64,000 nt of DNA from Liopterus haemorrhoidalis (Eukaryota > Arthropoda > Insecta > Coleoptera > Dytiscidae): assembly GCA_963971575.1 (NCBI GenBank), contig OZ020624.1:13974625-14038624 (forward strand). Reading direction: 5' to 3'. Positions 1 through 10,287 of this stretch are shown piece by piece. The notes below the pieces were generated by a model. It had not been told where the DNA came from and did not search any database. It was given only the letters and a program-made list of their open reading frames with translations. Every line of letters starts with the position of its first letter. Position 1 is the stretch's first letter. The position numbers and the translations under genes are program-made.

Positions 1-1059
1 GCATGAATATTTAGAAAGTTAAGGAAGTCCTTATTATTGAATTAACATAAAACATGTGTGTAACAGAACATAAAGGAATAAACATTTGTATTTAATACAT
101 TTTTAGTTTTATAAAATTCATATTTGTGAGCTATGAGCGATCGCCCAAGGTACATTCGACTAAATCCCGAAGGAAGTACCGGAACCTCTGCTAGTACAAA
201 CTATGCGCCATAAATTCCTCTTAGATAGATATATAATCTAAAAATATTAAGTGAAGGTGGAATGCTGAGTGTGTAGGACATATTTTGCTTTGTAGTATTC
301 ACTGTAAACTGAACAATATTTTAAAAATAATTTATCATCTCTTAATCTAAGAGCTTTAAAAACAAATTTTATGTTAAAATATTTTTATGTTACTTTTAAT
401 TCGAGTGCCTAATACCATTATTTAGGTTTCTTAATATGTGCAGTATTTTTTTTATATAGCAAGGTTCATTAAGATTTTGAAAATTGCGCCAAATGGCTTC
501 AAATTGCGCCAAATGGTTTCATTGGTTGTTTCTAGTCATAGCTCCTCCCTTTGATTTCGTGTACATTCAAACAGAATTAAATTATAATTTCAACAATTTC
601 CACTGGTTATTAAATTTACGCTTTTAAAAATTAAATGCAACATTTGCCAAAATATAACTAGAATTTTGAAAAAATAATTTAAACAAAATAACAATGCAAA
701 CAAAAAAATAAAAAATAATCTTGTCTCTTCTCGGGGGATTTGAACACTCGTTTTCTCGGTCAGAACGCTAGTACCGTAACCATTGCACTAAGACACACGT
801 TATACTTTAGTGTGTTATATAACTATAAGTTTTCAACATTATTAGCAAAAAAACACAAAAAATGCTTTTTTTTCCAAAAACATAATCTGATCAAAAATTC
901 CTGTTGTACTATTCCGGTTCACACCAATGTACATTACTTAGAATTTTTTCAGATTTTTAGTTTAAACAATCTGGGCTACAGGGTGTGAGACAAAATTTTT
1001 TTTGCACAATTTTGGCAAAAATCGCTTCAAAATAATTTATTTTGCGAAAATAAAAATTT
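1..1059. other. AT-rich non-coding stretch
   Basis: Low-complexity AT-rich DNA with no convincing coding frame. Two things stand out: a short direct repeat of about 20 bp (aaattgcgccaaatgg-type) at roughly 482-521, and the tRNA-like segment annotated separately at 723-799. The open frame at 740-988 has the composition of random AT-rich sequence and runs antisense over the tRNA-like segment, so I do not call it a gene. Confidence 0.6.
723..799 (-). repeat. tRNA-like segment (tRNA-derived SINE head or decayed tRNA gene)
   Basis: Read on the minus strand, this stretch has an A-box-like TAGTGCAATGG and, about 40 nt later, a B-box-like GTTCAAATC. That is the spacing of an RNA polymerase III internal promoter. 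The acceptor stem does not close well and the T stem is only partly paired, so it is probably not a working tRNA. A/T-rich sequence follows on the minus strand, as in a SINE tail. Covariance-model scoring would settle it. Confidence 0.35.
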
Positions 1060-1276
1060 GATCGTTAATCCACGTACCAAGGGCTTTCATTTGATACCCT
1101 ACTCAGAATTTTAAAAAAATATTTTTTTTTTCGATGAGCACATATTTGTTTATATTTTTAGGGGGATATGTTTTTTAGATGTTTTAGTATTTTTCCTATG
1201 TGCGGGTCAAAGAGTTGTATAAGCATGCCAAATTTCAACTCTCTAGCTTTAGCCGTTTGGCTACAATTTTTACCGA

Positions 1277-1322
<46 letters not shown>

Positions 1323-1375
1323 GACAAAATGACGGTATAAGGGTTTTTTGGTCATACCTACAAAACCCTAAAAAA
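1060..1375. repeat. Unclassified dispersed repeat with (CAGA)n microsatellite
   Basis: A CAGA tetranucleotide run at 1277-1322 sits inside a longer block that looks like a dispersed repeat. The apparent minus-strand protein of alternating Cys-Leu-Ser-Val here is only the translation of the tetranucleotide. I cannot assign the flanking sequence to a transposon family. Confidence 0.5.
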
Positions 1376-3553
1376 AGAAACAAAAAAACAAAAAACACAA
1401 CAAAAAAAGTTTGTACCTATAAATTTACATACCTTAGATAAGTTCACATATAAATGTAATTAGGTAGTTAATCTTCAATTCAGTATTTCCGACCAAAAGA
1501 GTTAAGTGAAATTTTTGAAGTAATTGTATATATTGTATTTAATTTTTTTTATATTTACCGACATTTTTATATATTCTGGTAAAGAATTATATTCTCGACA
1601 CCCTTTAATAAATAATGAGTTTGTAGTTATATTTAAATTCGTTTTTTTATATGCGTAGATATTATTCTTAGCGCGAGTGTTATAATTATGTACTTCATAG
1701 TTGTATGTTATAAAGTCACTTAAGTAATTTGATTCCCCCTGAATAATTTTATAAATAAATACGAAAGTGAGAATTTTAATTTTATTTGTCACATTAACTA
1801 AATTTAATGTGTTGAGCATTATGCGAATGGGTGTTAGCCTTCCACACCCAAGAATAATTCTCATGCCTCTGTTCTGAAGCTTTTGCAGGGCCTCAATACT
1901 AGTGTTATTAAGTAAATACAGTACAGTAGCGCAGTAATCAAAATGTGGTTGAATTATTGATTTGAAGATTATGGATCTTGCCCAACATGTTAAGTGCTTC
2001 GAAACTCGAGAGAAAAAATATAATTTCTTTGATATTTTTTTATGTATATAATCCAAATGACTTTTAAATGTTAAGCAAGAGTCCAGCATTAAACCAAGAT
2101 ATTTAATTTCTGTAACAAATTCAATATTTTATCCATCCATTTTTAATTTGAATGAAGAGATATCAATTTGAGTTAGCTTATGTTTAGTCGTAATTATCAT
2201 TGCTTTGGTTTTTTTTGCATTAAGTTTTAATTTATTACATTTGAAATATTGTTCTACTTTATTAAGCTGTATTTGCATACGAGCTAATGCTTCATATACA
2301 TTGTTACTATTAACTGCTAAGCATGCATCATCCGCAAATAAGTTTAGTAAGTCGCATTCCATGGCATACTGAATATCATTAATATAAATTAAAAATAACC
2401 AGGGAGCAAGTACACTTCCTTGTGGACAGCCAAAATCATTAGACAGGATGGAAGAAATATATTCGTTAATTGCAGTCTTTTGAGATCTATTCGATAAGTA
2501 ATTGTCGAACCAGTCAAAAACTGTTCCACCAATACCGTATGCTTTAAGTTTATCTCTTAATATATCCCTATCAACAGTTTCGAAGGCGCGTTTCAGATCC
2601 AAAAAAACAACAATTACGAACCCCTTCTCATCTACAGACTTTTTCCATTCCGTGATAGTTAACTGTAACGCTGTCTCACAGGAGTAACCAGATCTAAATC
2701 CCGACTGATTACTATAAATGAGTTTATTTTCATTGAAATATTTATTTAGCTGATTGTAGGCGGCTGTTTCCAATATTTTTTCAACGCATGGCCAAGTATT
2801 TATTGGTCTAAACTCTGATGCTTTATTAGTGTCTTTAATTTTTGGAATTGGTGTTACCGTACTAGTTTTGAGCTCGTTGGGAAATTTACCTTTTTCTAGG
2901 GATGTGTTTATAAAATCAATATAACATGACCAATTACTTGAAATATATTTTTTATAATTTTACCATTTAATATATCAAATTCTTCATATTTATTACCAAG
3001 TTTACCTACTATTTCTTTCAGTTCATTCATATTTAATTTTTCAAATGAATTTAATGCGGAAGTCACGTGAATATTTTTAAGATAATCAGTTGCTTTTATA
3101 GTTGTGACATTCGGAATGCTATTTACTATTTCACAAATGCTTGAAACAAAGTATTTGTTGAAGTTGTCTGCCTTATCTTGATTATTCGAACTAGTTGCAA
3201 AAAAATTGCTGCTTGCAGTAGGAAACAAAATATCTTTATTTACAATTGTTTTGATTTTGTTGTTACCTAAAATTTGCTTTAGTGTACGCCACATCTTTAC
3301 AGAATTATGTTTCATTTTATTAATTTCATTTTCATAATATTTTTCTTTTTTACTTTTTAACAAATTAACCACCTTATTTCTAATTTTTTTATATTCTACC
3401 CATTTATCTGTTTTACTAGTATTATTTGCATGTATAAAATCAAGATAGGCATCATTTCTTTGTTGCATGATTCTTTTTATTTCTACATCAATCCATGGCA
3501 AATCATTCCGATATATTTCAATTGTTTTAATCGGTGCAACAGTATTTTTCATT

Positions 3554-3555
<2 letters not shown>
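1376..3555 (-). mobile_element. 5'-truncated CR1-group non-LTR retrotransposon
   Basis: A minus-strand LINE fragment. Its 3' UTR lies at about 1376-1501, its RT region at 1502-2930 and the linker between endonuclease and RT at 2908-3552. The 5' end stops exactly at a (TA)n microsatellite (3556-3621), so the endonuclease half is missing, the usual result of incomplete reverse transcription. It lies outside the TTAGG nest and is much more decayed than the elements there. Confidence 0.75.
1502..3552 (-). pseudogene. LINE ORF2 fragment: reverse transcriptase (CR1/Daphne-like)
   Basis: Reverse transcriptase of a CR1-group LINE, broken in at least two places. Visible RT blocks: STVTPIPK, then SEFRPIN, SGFRSGYSCETAL, the catalytic FLDLKRAFETVD, GCPQGSVLAPWLFLIYINDI and LFADDACL (the FADD box). 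The C-terminal region has the FDYCATVLYLL and LQKLQNRGMRII pattern typical of CR1-group elements. A one-base frameshift near 2915 separates the upstream linker from the RT. An in-frame TAA at 2129-2131 splits the RT from the C-terminal domain, with the same frame continuing on both sides. No endonuclease domain remains. The clade call is from motif memory. Confidence 0.75.

Positions 3556-3621
<66 letters not shown>
3556..3621. repeat. (TA)n microsatellite
   Basis: Uninterrupted alternating TA at the 5' boundary of the CR1-like fragment. The Ile-Tyr repeat proteins readable on both strands here are artefacts. Confidence 0.95.
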
Positions 3622-3623
<2 letters not shown>

Positions 3624-4173
3624 TGGTATTAGTCTAGGTCTTAAACCATCCTCCGCTAGGTACTGCACTTCAGGCTTACCACAAAGTAGCACGTCATACG
3701 CGAATACCTGACGGGGAAAATACACACATATATACATAAATAAATACATATATATATATATAGATTAAAAAATTATTCCGTTCCAGTAATTATTTGGCTG
3801 TAAAATTATTGGGAAGAAAACGGTGAGGAAAGTAAAACTCAACTTTTACTAATGCCCAATATTTCGGTCTGTCTGATATTCAGACCATCTTCAGGGGCTG
3901 GAAATATATTGTGTTATGAAACAGTGTTTTCAATAAAATTACAAATAAACTTACAAAGTTAAAATTTAAGAGTTTTTCCTTTGTTGCACATTAAAATCTA
4001 TTAAATACTAGAATTAATATAATCACAGACACTTTATATCACAAAATTAAAAATTAAAAAACCTAATATATACATATATATATAGATTTTATTTAATACT
4101 TATATTTATATATATATATATATATATATAAGTATTAAATTACCTTATATATATATAGTAGTAAGTATTAAAT

Positions 4174-4243
<70 letters not shown>

Positions 4244-4292
4244 TATTAAATAAAATTCTTATGTCATACTCGTCATATATTTATTAAAAAAA
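3622..4292. repeat. Mixed repeat region: (TA)n tracts and a Penelope-like CTGAAGA...GAAA motif
   Basis: No gene. TA-rich microsatellites occur at about 3748-3762, 4068-4083, 4107-4131 and 4171-4241. On the minus strand, about 3860-3902 reads CCTGAAGA, a GGTCTG/CAGACC hairpin, then GAAA. This arrangement recurs in arthropod Penelope-like and related repeats and also appears in the short telomeric units of this window. The last bases (4286-4292) are a short A-run directly before TTAGG, which may be the tail of an upstream, otherwise lost, insertion. Confidence 0.5.
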
Positions 4293-4311
4293 GGTTAGGT
4301 TAGGTTAGGTT
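4293..4311 (+). repeat. (TTAGG)n array 1
   Basis: About four insect telomere repeats, preceded by an A-run and ending in GGTT directly before the 5' end of E1. This is the left limit of the TTAGG nest in the window. Confidence 0.9.
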
Positions 4312-4930
4312 CAGTCTGTATTTAGCATCCGTGCAATACAGACGTTCTGTGCTGAGCTCCTCGAGTAAAGTTAGTTTTTTTGGAATTGTGAGAGAAATAG
4401 TTGAGATATTTTGTTTGTGTTTGTGTGCTACTGTGCCCCAGGATTCGCCCGTTCTAGTGATACCTCCGGCGAGGCTAGGTCGCGGCCCGTTCTTTTGTTA
4501 GGGGTGTTTTCTCTCCTGCAAAATGCGGGGCGTTGCTGTGCGGAACAGGACAATTCCTGGCGGCTGATTTTGGGACAGTAGCTAGCCATATTAGTGGGCC
4601 AGAGGTGGGTGTAGTGGCGCCTCTTCCCTACTAAGGGTTTGTGAGCTACGAATTTTTTAAAGTGCAGCGATATACCCTCTTAAGGTATATATCGACCGAC
4701 ATTAACAGTTAAAAATTAGGAAAGACCTGATTAAGCGTGTTCGACTAGGTTTGTTAAACTTAACGAGTTTTCATTTTTGTGGACATTTTTTCAACAAATT
4801 TAAAAATTTTTGGTTGTCCATTGCCAGCAGGCAAACAGTCTAGGGACCTACAACTCCATCCCCCCCCAAATTTCAATAGTGTTCCCCATGGAAATACTTT
4901 CCCCCTTCTCCCATTTTTGTTTTGGGTTAC

Positions 4931-4966
4931 TCCTCTTCCGCCAAAAGTTTCGTCTTGGCGCGGGGA
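4931..4966 (+). promoter_or_regulatory. 5'-UTR hairpin module, E1 copy
   Basis: One copy of a hairpin with invariant core GCCAAAAG in the 5' arm and TTGGC in the 3' arm, about 110 nt upstream of the ORF1 start. The outer stem is imperfect in this copy. C-runs lie on either side (about 4861 and 4981). Related copies lie in E3, E4 and five times in E7. The role is unknown; an RNA structure is suggested by paired base changes between copies. Confidence 0.55.
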
Positions 4967-5076
4967 CTTCGACGATAACCCCCCCCCCCCCCTCCCCCGC
5001 CCTAATCCCTCCGACCACTTTCGTGTTTTTCCACTCCAAAAATTTTGGTTAACGGGGGAAAAAATTAAGTGACGCC

Positions 5077-5574
5077 ATGAGTGAGCGGAAGGAACAAGCC
5101 GCGCGCGGAACGAGCGCAGGCACGAGTACTGACGACCGCCAGGCTCAGTATGTCTTTTCGAGGCGCGAGTCATTGAAGAGGACCCCGCCAAGTAAGGTGG
5201 ATCCTAAAAGAGCGGAGCGGGAAAGAGCTAACTCTATTCATGAACTAGGCTCCGCCGATTTCATGAGGAACTTCGCCCAAAAGGTCACTCCGAAGAGGCA
5301 AAGAGAGGAATCTAGAGAGGAAACCCGTGATCTGGGTGAGAGCCTCCGAAAAATTGTCAAGAATATGGTTGAGTTGTACAAACTGACGGAAATGCACGTT
5401 AACACCAAGGTGGAGATAAAGGGAGCAGCCAAAAAGCTCCACTGGAGAATCCAGGACTTCCAGGACCAATTTATGGACCTGGAAAAGGAAATATCCAGCG
5501 CGAAAACGAGGAAGGTCGAGAAACCGTCGAAGGAAATGGCGACGCAAACTCTGCCGGTTAGTCACTATCTTTGA
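5077..5574 (+). CDS. Truncated ORF1 (gag-like N-terminus) of E1, 165 aa
   Basis: ATG start after a C-rich leader. The N-terminus is basic. It then shows the motif VFSRRESLKRTP (residues ~25-37), a predicted helical stretch with NTKVEIKGAAKKL (~108-120), and ends with KEMATQTLPVS. The same three landmarks, in the same order, open the ORF1 of E2, E3 and E7, which identifies this as the N-terminal third of a gag-like ORF1. The CCHC knuckles needed for nucleic-acid binding are absent because the frame stops as it enters the AT-rich segment. The parent full-length element with this ORF1 is not in the window. It is uncertain whether the fragment is translated. Confidence 0.6.
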   Translation: MSERKEQAARGTSAGTSTDDRQAQYVFSRRESLKRTPPSKVDPKRAERERANSIHELGSADFMRNFAQKVTPKRQREESREETRDLGESLRKIVKNMVELYKLTEMHVNTKVEIKGAAKKLHWRIQDFQDQFMDLEKEISSAKTRKVEKPSKEMATQTLPVSHYL

Positions 5575-5789
5575 TCATTATATTACAATATTTAATTGAA
5601 ATTTAATTCCTGTTTTCCTATTTTCTGTATTCTTCAAGTACATATTATTGTCAATGAATTTCTGCAATTTCACCATCCTTGGAGATGATTGATGTACAGT
5701 CTGTTATAGTTACGATTTACTAACATAGGTAAATTTCTTTATTTATTGTATTAGATTGTTTTTCTATTATAATGTTACTGTTATAGCAC

Positions 5790-5819
5790 CTGAAGAAGCC
5801 AACAATGTTGTTGGCGAAA
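5790..5819 (+). other. CTGAAGA-hairpin-GAAA motif (hammerhead-core-like)
   Basis: CTGAAGA, one A, a 6-bp stem GCCAAC/GTTGGC with loop AATGTT, then GAAA. It resembles the CUGANGA...GAAA core of hammerhead ribozymes carried by Penelope-like elements, but the extra A between the core and stem II is not canonical and I find no convincing cleavage-site strand. Copies sit at the same place in E4 (about 16410), U3 (37461), U4 (39031), U5 (40727), U6 (42438), U7 (53131) and U8 (54748). Confidence 0.4.
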
Positions 5820-6334
5820 CGTTGTGTTGTTTAAATAAACGCTTCTTGTCCAAAAAGCTGAATGAAATTATTTCCTATTTCTACCTATATTCAAAATTGG
5901 ACGTTAAATTACTAATCTACTATTTTTTATTACTTAATCAATATTTTTTGAGGTTTTTTTTATGAGGTATACATACTCTTCTAAACAAAATAATTTAATT
6001 TTGATTTATCTTTTCGTTAGCAAATTCGCGTCGTATGTCTTGGAGCAGTTATGTATGCATTTCATAGGCAAATATTTTCTAATCTATACGTTTTTGAAAT
6101 TTTTTATTCCTTAATCAATATTTTTGAGGTTTTTTTATGAGGTATTCGTGTTCTTTTAAACAAAATAATTTATTTTGTACTTATATTTTCGTTAGGAAAT
6201 TTGCGCCGTATGTCTTGGAAAAGTAAACATGGTCGTTAGTCGGTAGGCCCTCTCGGGAGAATCTGAAACTACTGATTGCGGAGTCCTCTCCTATACAATG
6301 GTGCTTATTAAAAGTTTCCCATGTTTAAAAAAAA

Positions 6335-6560
6335 GGTTAGGTTAGGTTAGGTTAGGTTAGGTTAGGTTTAGGTTAGGTTAGGTTAGGTTAGGTTATGTTA
6401 GGTTAGGTTAGGTTATGTTTGGTTAGGTTAGGTTAGGTTAGGTTTGGTTTGGTTTGGTTTGGTTTGGTTTGGTTGGGTTGGGTTGGGTTTGGTTTGGTTT
6501 GGTTTGGTTAGGTTTGGTTAGGTTAAGTTAGGTTAAGTTAGGTTAGGTTTGGTTTGGTTG
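6335..6560 (+). repeat. (TTAGG)n array 2 with TTTGG and TTGGG blocks
   Basis: Starts as TTAGG with scattered TTATG variants, then passes through a homogeneous TTTGG block, a short TTGGG block, a second TTTGG block and a mixed end with TTAAG. The blocks look like local amplification of variant repeats. E2 begins directly after a TTTGG/TTGGG stretch. Confidence 0.9.
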
Positions 6561-8164
6561 GGTGGACAGGGGGGAACTGAGCAAGTTTTCCACTGCACAT
6601 ACTGTCACCAACTCTCTAATGGAACCATCATGCGCAGACATCATGGCAACTCAAAGGTCGAGTTATAGACACTCGCATCCGGAGAGAGCGGGTAACTGAT
6701 GACACCTGGGGAAGCCTCGGAGAACCGTGCGTCTAACCACGCGGGCATTCGACGAGCTCGCCTTGTATACGGATTGGATAGCCTCGTAAAACAGGTCGAA
6801 GTCCGTAAACCTCAGACAGCCGCCTGCTGCCAGATGCCTTCGCGGAAGGATTCTGATGGGGAGCTGGGCAAAAGACCCAGTCTAGGGGCCAAGCCCAAGA
6901 CCGAATGGAAGAGCCGAAATACCATTGCACGGAAAGTACATACTGCGGTATATGCAACTCCAAGGGTATTAGGCCACGCATTGTAAATGCGTCCTTCTCG
7001 TGGTGCACCTGATAGCCCGCCCACTCCTGACCCAAACTGGGAGTGGCCAGGTGACTAAAACCATCGGATCTAGAGGAGAGAACCTCGATAAAAAAGCGTG
7101 CCACTATACACCTTGTAAAGAGGCACTGACCGAGCGTGACACTGCTTCTACTCTCTTGTGTCACCCTCCTTTCTTCCATCTCTCCTATCGGATCGCTCTG
7201 GATCCAACTCTGGTACTTCAAGACCTGACTCGATGATGCGAGCCAGGGTCACATAAAATTCATATCTCTTCTTCCTCCTTACTCCCCAGCAGCTTGCTGA
7301 GGGACATTAGGAAGCGGCCCTTCCCCAGCTGGAGTGCTGCGGGCTTCACCCGGGGCGTATGCGGGCATCGGGGCGGTGTCCCTAAGCACCCTGGCCGAGT
7401 GCTGATCCCCTTCGCTCGACTTTGGATCAAACTAACCCCTGTCGCCCGCACTATCCGGGCTCTCGTGCCGGACCCCTCTTGCTTTCTTCTGTGCTCGACG
7501 CATCAAGCCTACTTGGTGCTAGGGACTGCTCACTTTCCACGCTATCTTTCCCACTCTAGGGCCCTACCTCTCAAGATCTCGCCATGCTTCAACTTGTCTG
7601 GGGTGAGATTGACCTTCAAGCTCTACTGTCGGTCCTCCTGGACCAACCCTCTTCTCTGTTGACTCCGAGGCTACTAGGCGACTAGGGCTAGGGGTCTTTT
7701 TCTAATTTTCATTTCTCATGCGAACCGGCCAACGGCCCCGAGGGCAGATGACGACTTAACGTCGCAATGGCCGAGGGGGCGGAAGAGCCAAACGATCGGC
7801 TCACACAATACTCGCGTGGGTCGTGCTCAGAGGCTCCGTGGTCTAAGGTTGGTGAATTGTGGGTGGGGTCCCCCGGGCCACGGGGTTGAAGAGCTGCTGT
7901 GAGTCCATCTCTGCCGAAACGTAGAGGTTGTGTGAGTCAGGAACCAGCCGCTTCGGACCCTGATCAGGAAGTGTGCGATGAGTAGGGGGTGTCGGATCCC
8001 CTACTGCGCCGAGCGGGCCCGGCCCGTCCGTGTATTCCGGGGCCGGATAAACAGAATAAGGTTAGGCCTCAGGGAACTGGGGTAGGACAAGCGTCCGAGG
8101 GTATACCCGTTCCTAACCTTCTGGCCTGCTCCATCGCACACGATGCGCTGGCAAGAAACAAAAT
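6561..8164 (+). other. E2 5' UTR with a module homologous to the E7 3' UTR
   Basis: No gene; the open frames here are not conserved in E5. The first ~300 bp (from about 6640) is clearly homologous to the ~385-bp repeats of the E7 3' UTR: it shares GGCAxCTCAAAGGTCG, TTATAGACACxCGCATCCG, CCTTGTAT and the CAGGTC block in the same order. The remainder (about 6930-7860) aligns with the E5 leader at about 23183-24110. By analogy with Drosophila telomeric elements, promoter activity could reside here, but that is inference. Confidence 0.6.
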
Positions 8165-10282
8165 ATGGAAGCAAAGAATAAGGGGGACCAAATCAACGAA
8201 AGTGCGGAGGAAGTATTTAAGAAGAGTAGAGCCATACGGAGAACGCCACCACGGCATAACAAAGACAGTACGCCAACAGCAGTGGAAGAGGAGACAACTG
8301 TCGCTGCCACAGAAGTGGAGGACTCGGGGATGACCCAGTCCCAGCGTAAAACACAAGCTGAAGCCGGAATGACTAGAGTGGCGAGACCTTACAGTGCAGC
8401 CGCCCATCTCGATACATTAAAGGAAAGATCGAACACGGCCACAAACCCATCCAAAAATGGGAGAGGACGTGACAAGAACAAGGAAGTGGACCCAGATATG
8501 GAAGATCCCAAAGCGATATTTGGCAGGAGAGACTCCATTGGTAGATCCCCTCCAGAAGGATCGCGTTGCAAGAACACTGGCCCAGTGGCGAAAAATCGAG
8601 AGCCAAAACCCACGGAGTGTCAAATAACCGATGCCTACAGTAAAAGGCCTAGGGAAGATACCCCGGAAAAGGAACCGGAACTAAAACGCCTGGTAGACAG
8701 ACTCACAAAGGCTGTTAAGGAGCTAACTATATTGACGGAGACCAACACAAACACCAAAGTTGAAATTAAAAAAGCAGCTAAGGTGTTGAGATCACTGACA
8801 GCCAACATAAAAGCTAATCTTGACGAAGACACAACGGCCACTGCGACTCTCAAAACCAGGGTCATGTCCAAGAGCACCAGGACAACTGGTTGCCAAACCT
8901 TGGACCAACCTTCGGACAACCCACGACCAACCCCGGGAAATGTGGCCTCACGGTGTGGACACATCGAGGACACACGGAGTATAGAACTGGTGGCGCCTAA
9001 AGACAAATATAGCCTGGAAACTTGAAGAGAGGATGCCAACAAGACTTGGTCGGACAAAGCATTTGCTAAGTCCGAAATAGTCATCGGCAATCCCTTGGAT
9101 AGTAAAGATGAGGTGACCAAGGTTATATTTGCTGAACCGGATGACCCGAATATGGAGAAGAGCATCCAGAAGCTATACAAGAACAGACACCCAGAGCTGG
9201 GGGAGATAAAGACGGAATTGGCAGTGCTAGAAATGCAGGCGAAAATCAACAGCCAAATCGCAAACAAGAAGCAGATCATCAAAGCCCATTATCATGGCAC
9301 GGAGGAAGGATTATGGACTGCTCTTAACAGAATTAGAGATGAAACTCAAAAAGACAAGACAGTAGCCATGCATCACGTGCGCAGCATGGAGATTGACAGG
9401 ATGCATAAAATGGTAGAAGCTGTATTCCACTACACCGACACCAATGTATGCATATACACTACCCGAAACCCTAAGCCTGTCCTGGAGGTAAACACCAACA
9501 CGAAACAGACTCAAGCGAAAAAGACCTACGCGATAGTGCTCGAGGACAAGGGGAAAAGCTACAAAGAGGTTCTAAGCAATTTCAAAAATGGTGTAAAGGA
9601 CAATCCCGCCAATGCAGCCATCCGCAGCCTCAAGAGTACCAGAGAAGGGAAATTGCTCATCGCCCTAGACAGAAACGAGACGGCGATGACCGAACTGCAG
9701 AACGCCATTCAAAAGCGTACACCGTCGGCTAACATTAAGGCAATGGGGAATAAAGGCAAAAAAGAGATACTACACATAAGAGGCATGGACGAAGACACCA
9801 ATAAAGAAGACGTGCAAGAAGCCATAAGAAAACACACAAAAAACACAGAGCATAAAATCAGTGATCTAAGGCCGGGAACAAGAAACACCCAAACCGCATC
9901 CGTCACACTTGATAAAGCGGAAGCCGACATGCTGCTGCAGGCAGGCACCCTCAGAGTTGGCTATGTCAATTGTAGGCTGGAAAGGAGAATAAGAATTGAC
10001 AGGTGCTACAAATGCTGGGCCTTTGACCACCTTGCAAGAGATTGCAAGGGCCCAGACAGGTCCAAGTCCTGCCACAAATGCGGCAAGGACACGCACGTTG
10101 CCAATGCATGCACTGAAGTCGACTTCTGCCCTGTCTGCGATGAAACTGGGCACAGAGCTGGCACAATGAAGTGTGAAGCATTTAGATTGGCCCTTACCCA
10201 GGCGAGGAAGGAAGATGGGAGAACCAAACAACGCCCGGATATAGGTACAGACAAACAGGAGGCAGATAATAATACTAAGTAA
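8165..10282 (+). pseudogene. E2 ORF1: gag-like protein with three CCHC knuckles
   Basis: RNA-binding gag-like protein of an R1-clade element, forming the RNP with element RNA. About 705 codons. The ATG at 8165 opens the frame. One in-frame TGA at 9023-9025 interrupts it and the same frame then runs to TAA at 10280. Landmarks: IFGRRDSIGRSPP (~120), NTKVEIKKAAKVL (~198), a TQT-like GCQT (~243), and three C-terminal zinc knuckles of form CX2C..H..C beginning CYKC, CHKC and CPVC. It is otherwise intact, so the stop is likely recent. Whether it can be read through is unknown. Confidence 0.75.
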
Positions 10283-10287
10283 AATGA

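Larger units (their letters stand above)
4312..6334 (+). mobile_element. E1: short non-autonomous telomere-repeat retrotransposon
   Basis: A 2.0-kb unit flanked by TTAGG on both sides: 5' flank ends GGTT, 3' end is an A-run followed by GGTTAGG. Order: a 5' UTR (4312-5076) with C-runs and one hairpin module; a truncated ORF1 (5077-5574); an AT-rich segment (about 5575-6225) that resembles nothing in the autonomous elements; and a ~100-bp terminal block (from about 6232) shared with the 3' end of E7. It has no endonuclease or reverse transcriptase, so it must have moved in trans. E4 is a second copy of the same design. Confidence 0.8.

Noticed and set aside
1158..1355. Minus-strand frame with repeated Cys-Leu-Ser-Val
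   Set aside because: It is the translation of the CAGA microsatellite at 1277-1322.
3430..3749. Ile-Tyr repeat frames on both strands
   Set aside because: Translation of the (TA)n tract; no coding character outside it.
5790..5819. Calling a functional hammerhead ribozyme
   Set aside because: One extra base between the CUGANGA core and stem II, and no clear cleavage-site strand, so only a resemblance is reported.
5756..5965. Frame of ~70 codons in the AT-rich segment, recurring in E4, U3 and U6
   Set aside because: Starts at a non-ATG codon, low complexity, and broken by indels in U4, U5, U7 and U8.
6699..7662. Several overlapping 60-160-codon frames in the E2 leader
   Set aside because: They are not preserved in the homologous E5 leader and lie on both strands; treated as 5' UTR.
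8635..9282. Long antisense frame opposite E2 ORF1
   Set aside because: Shadow of ORF1, which has the gag-like motifs; similar antisense frames lie opposite the other ORF1 and ORF2 genes.
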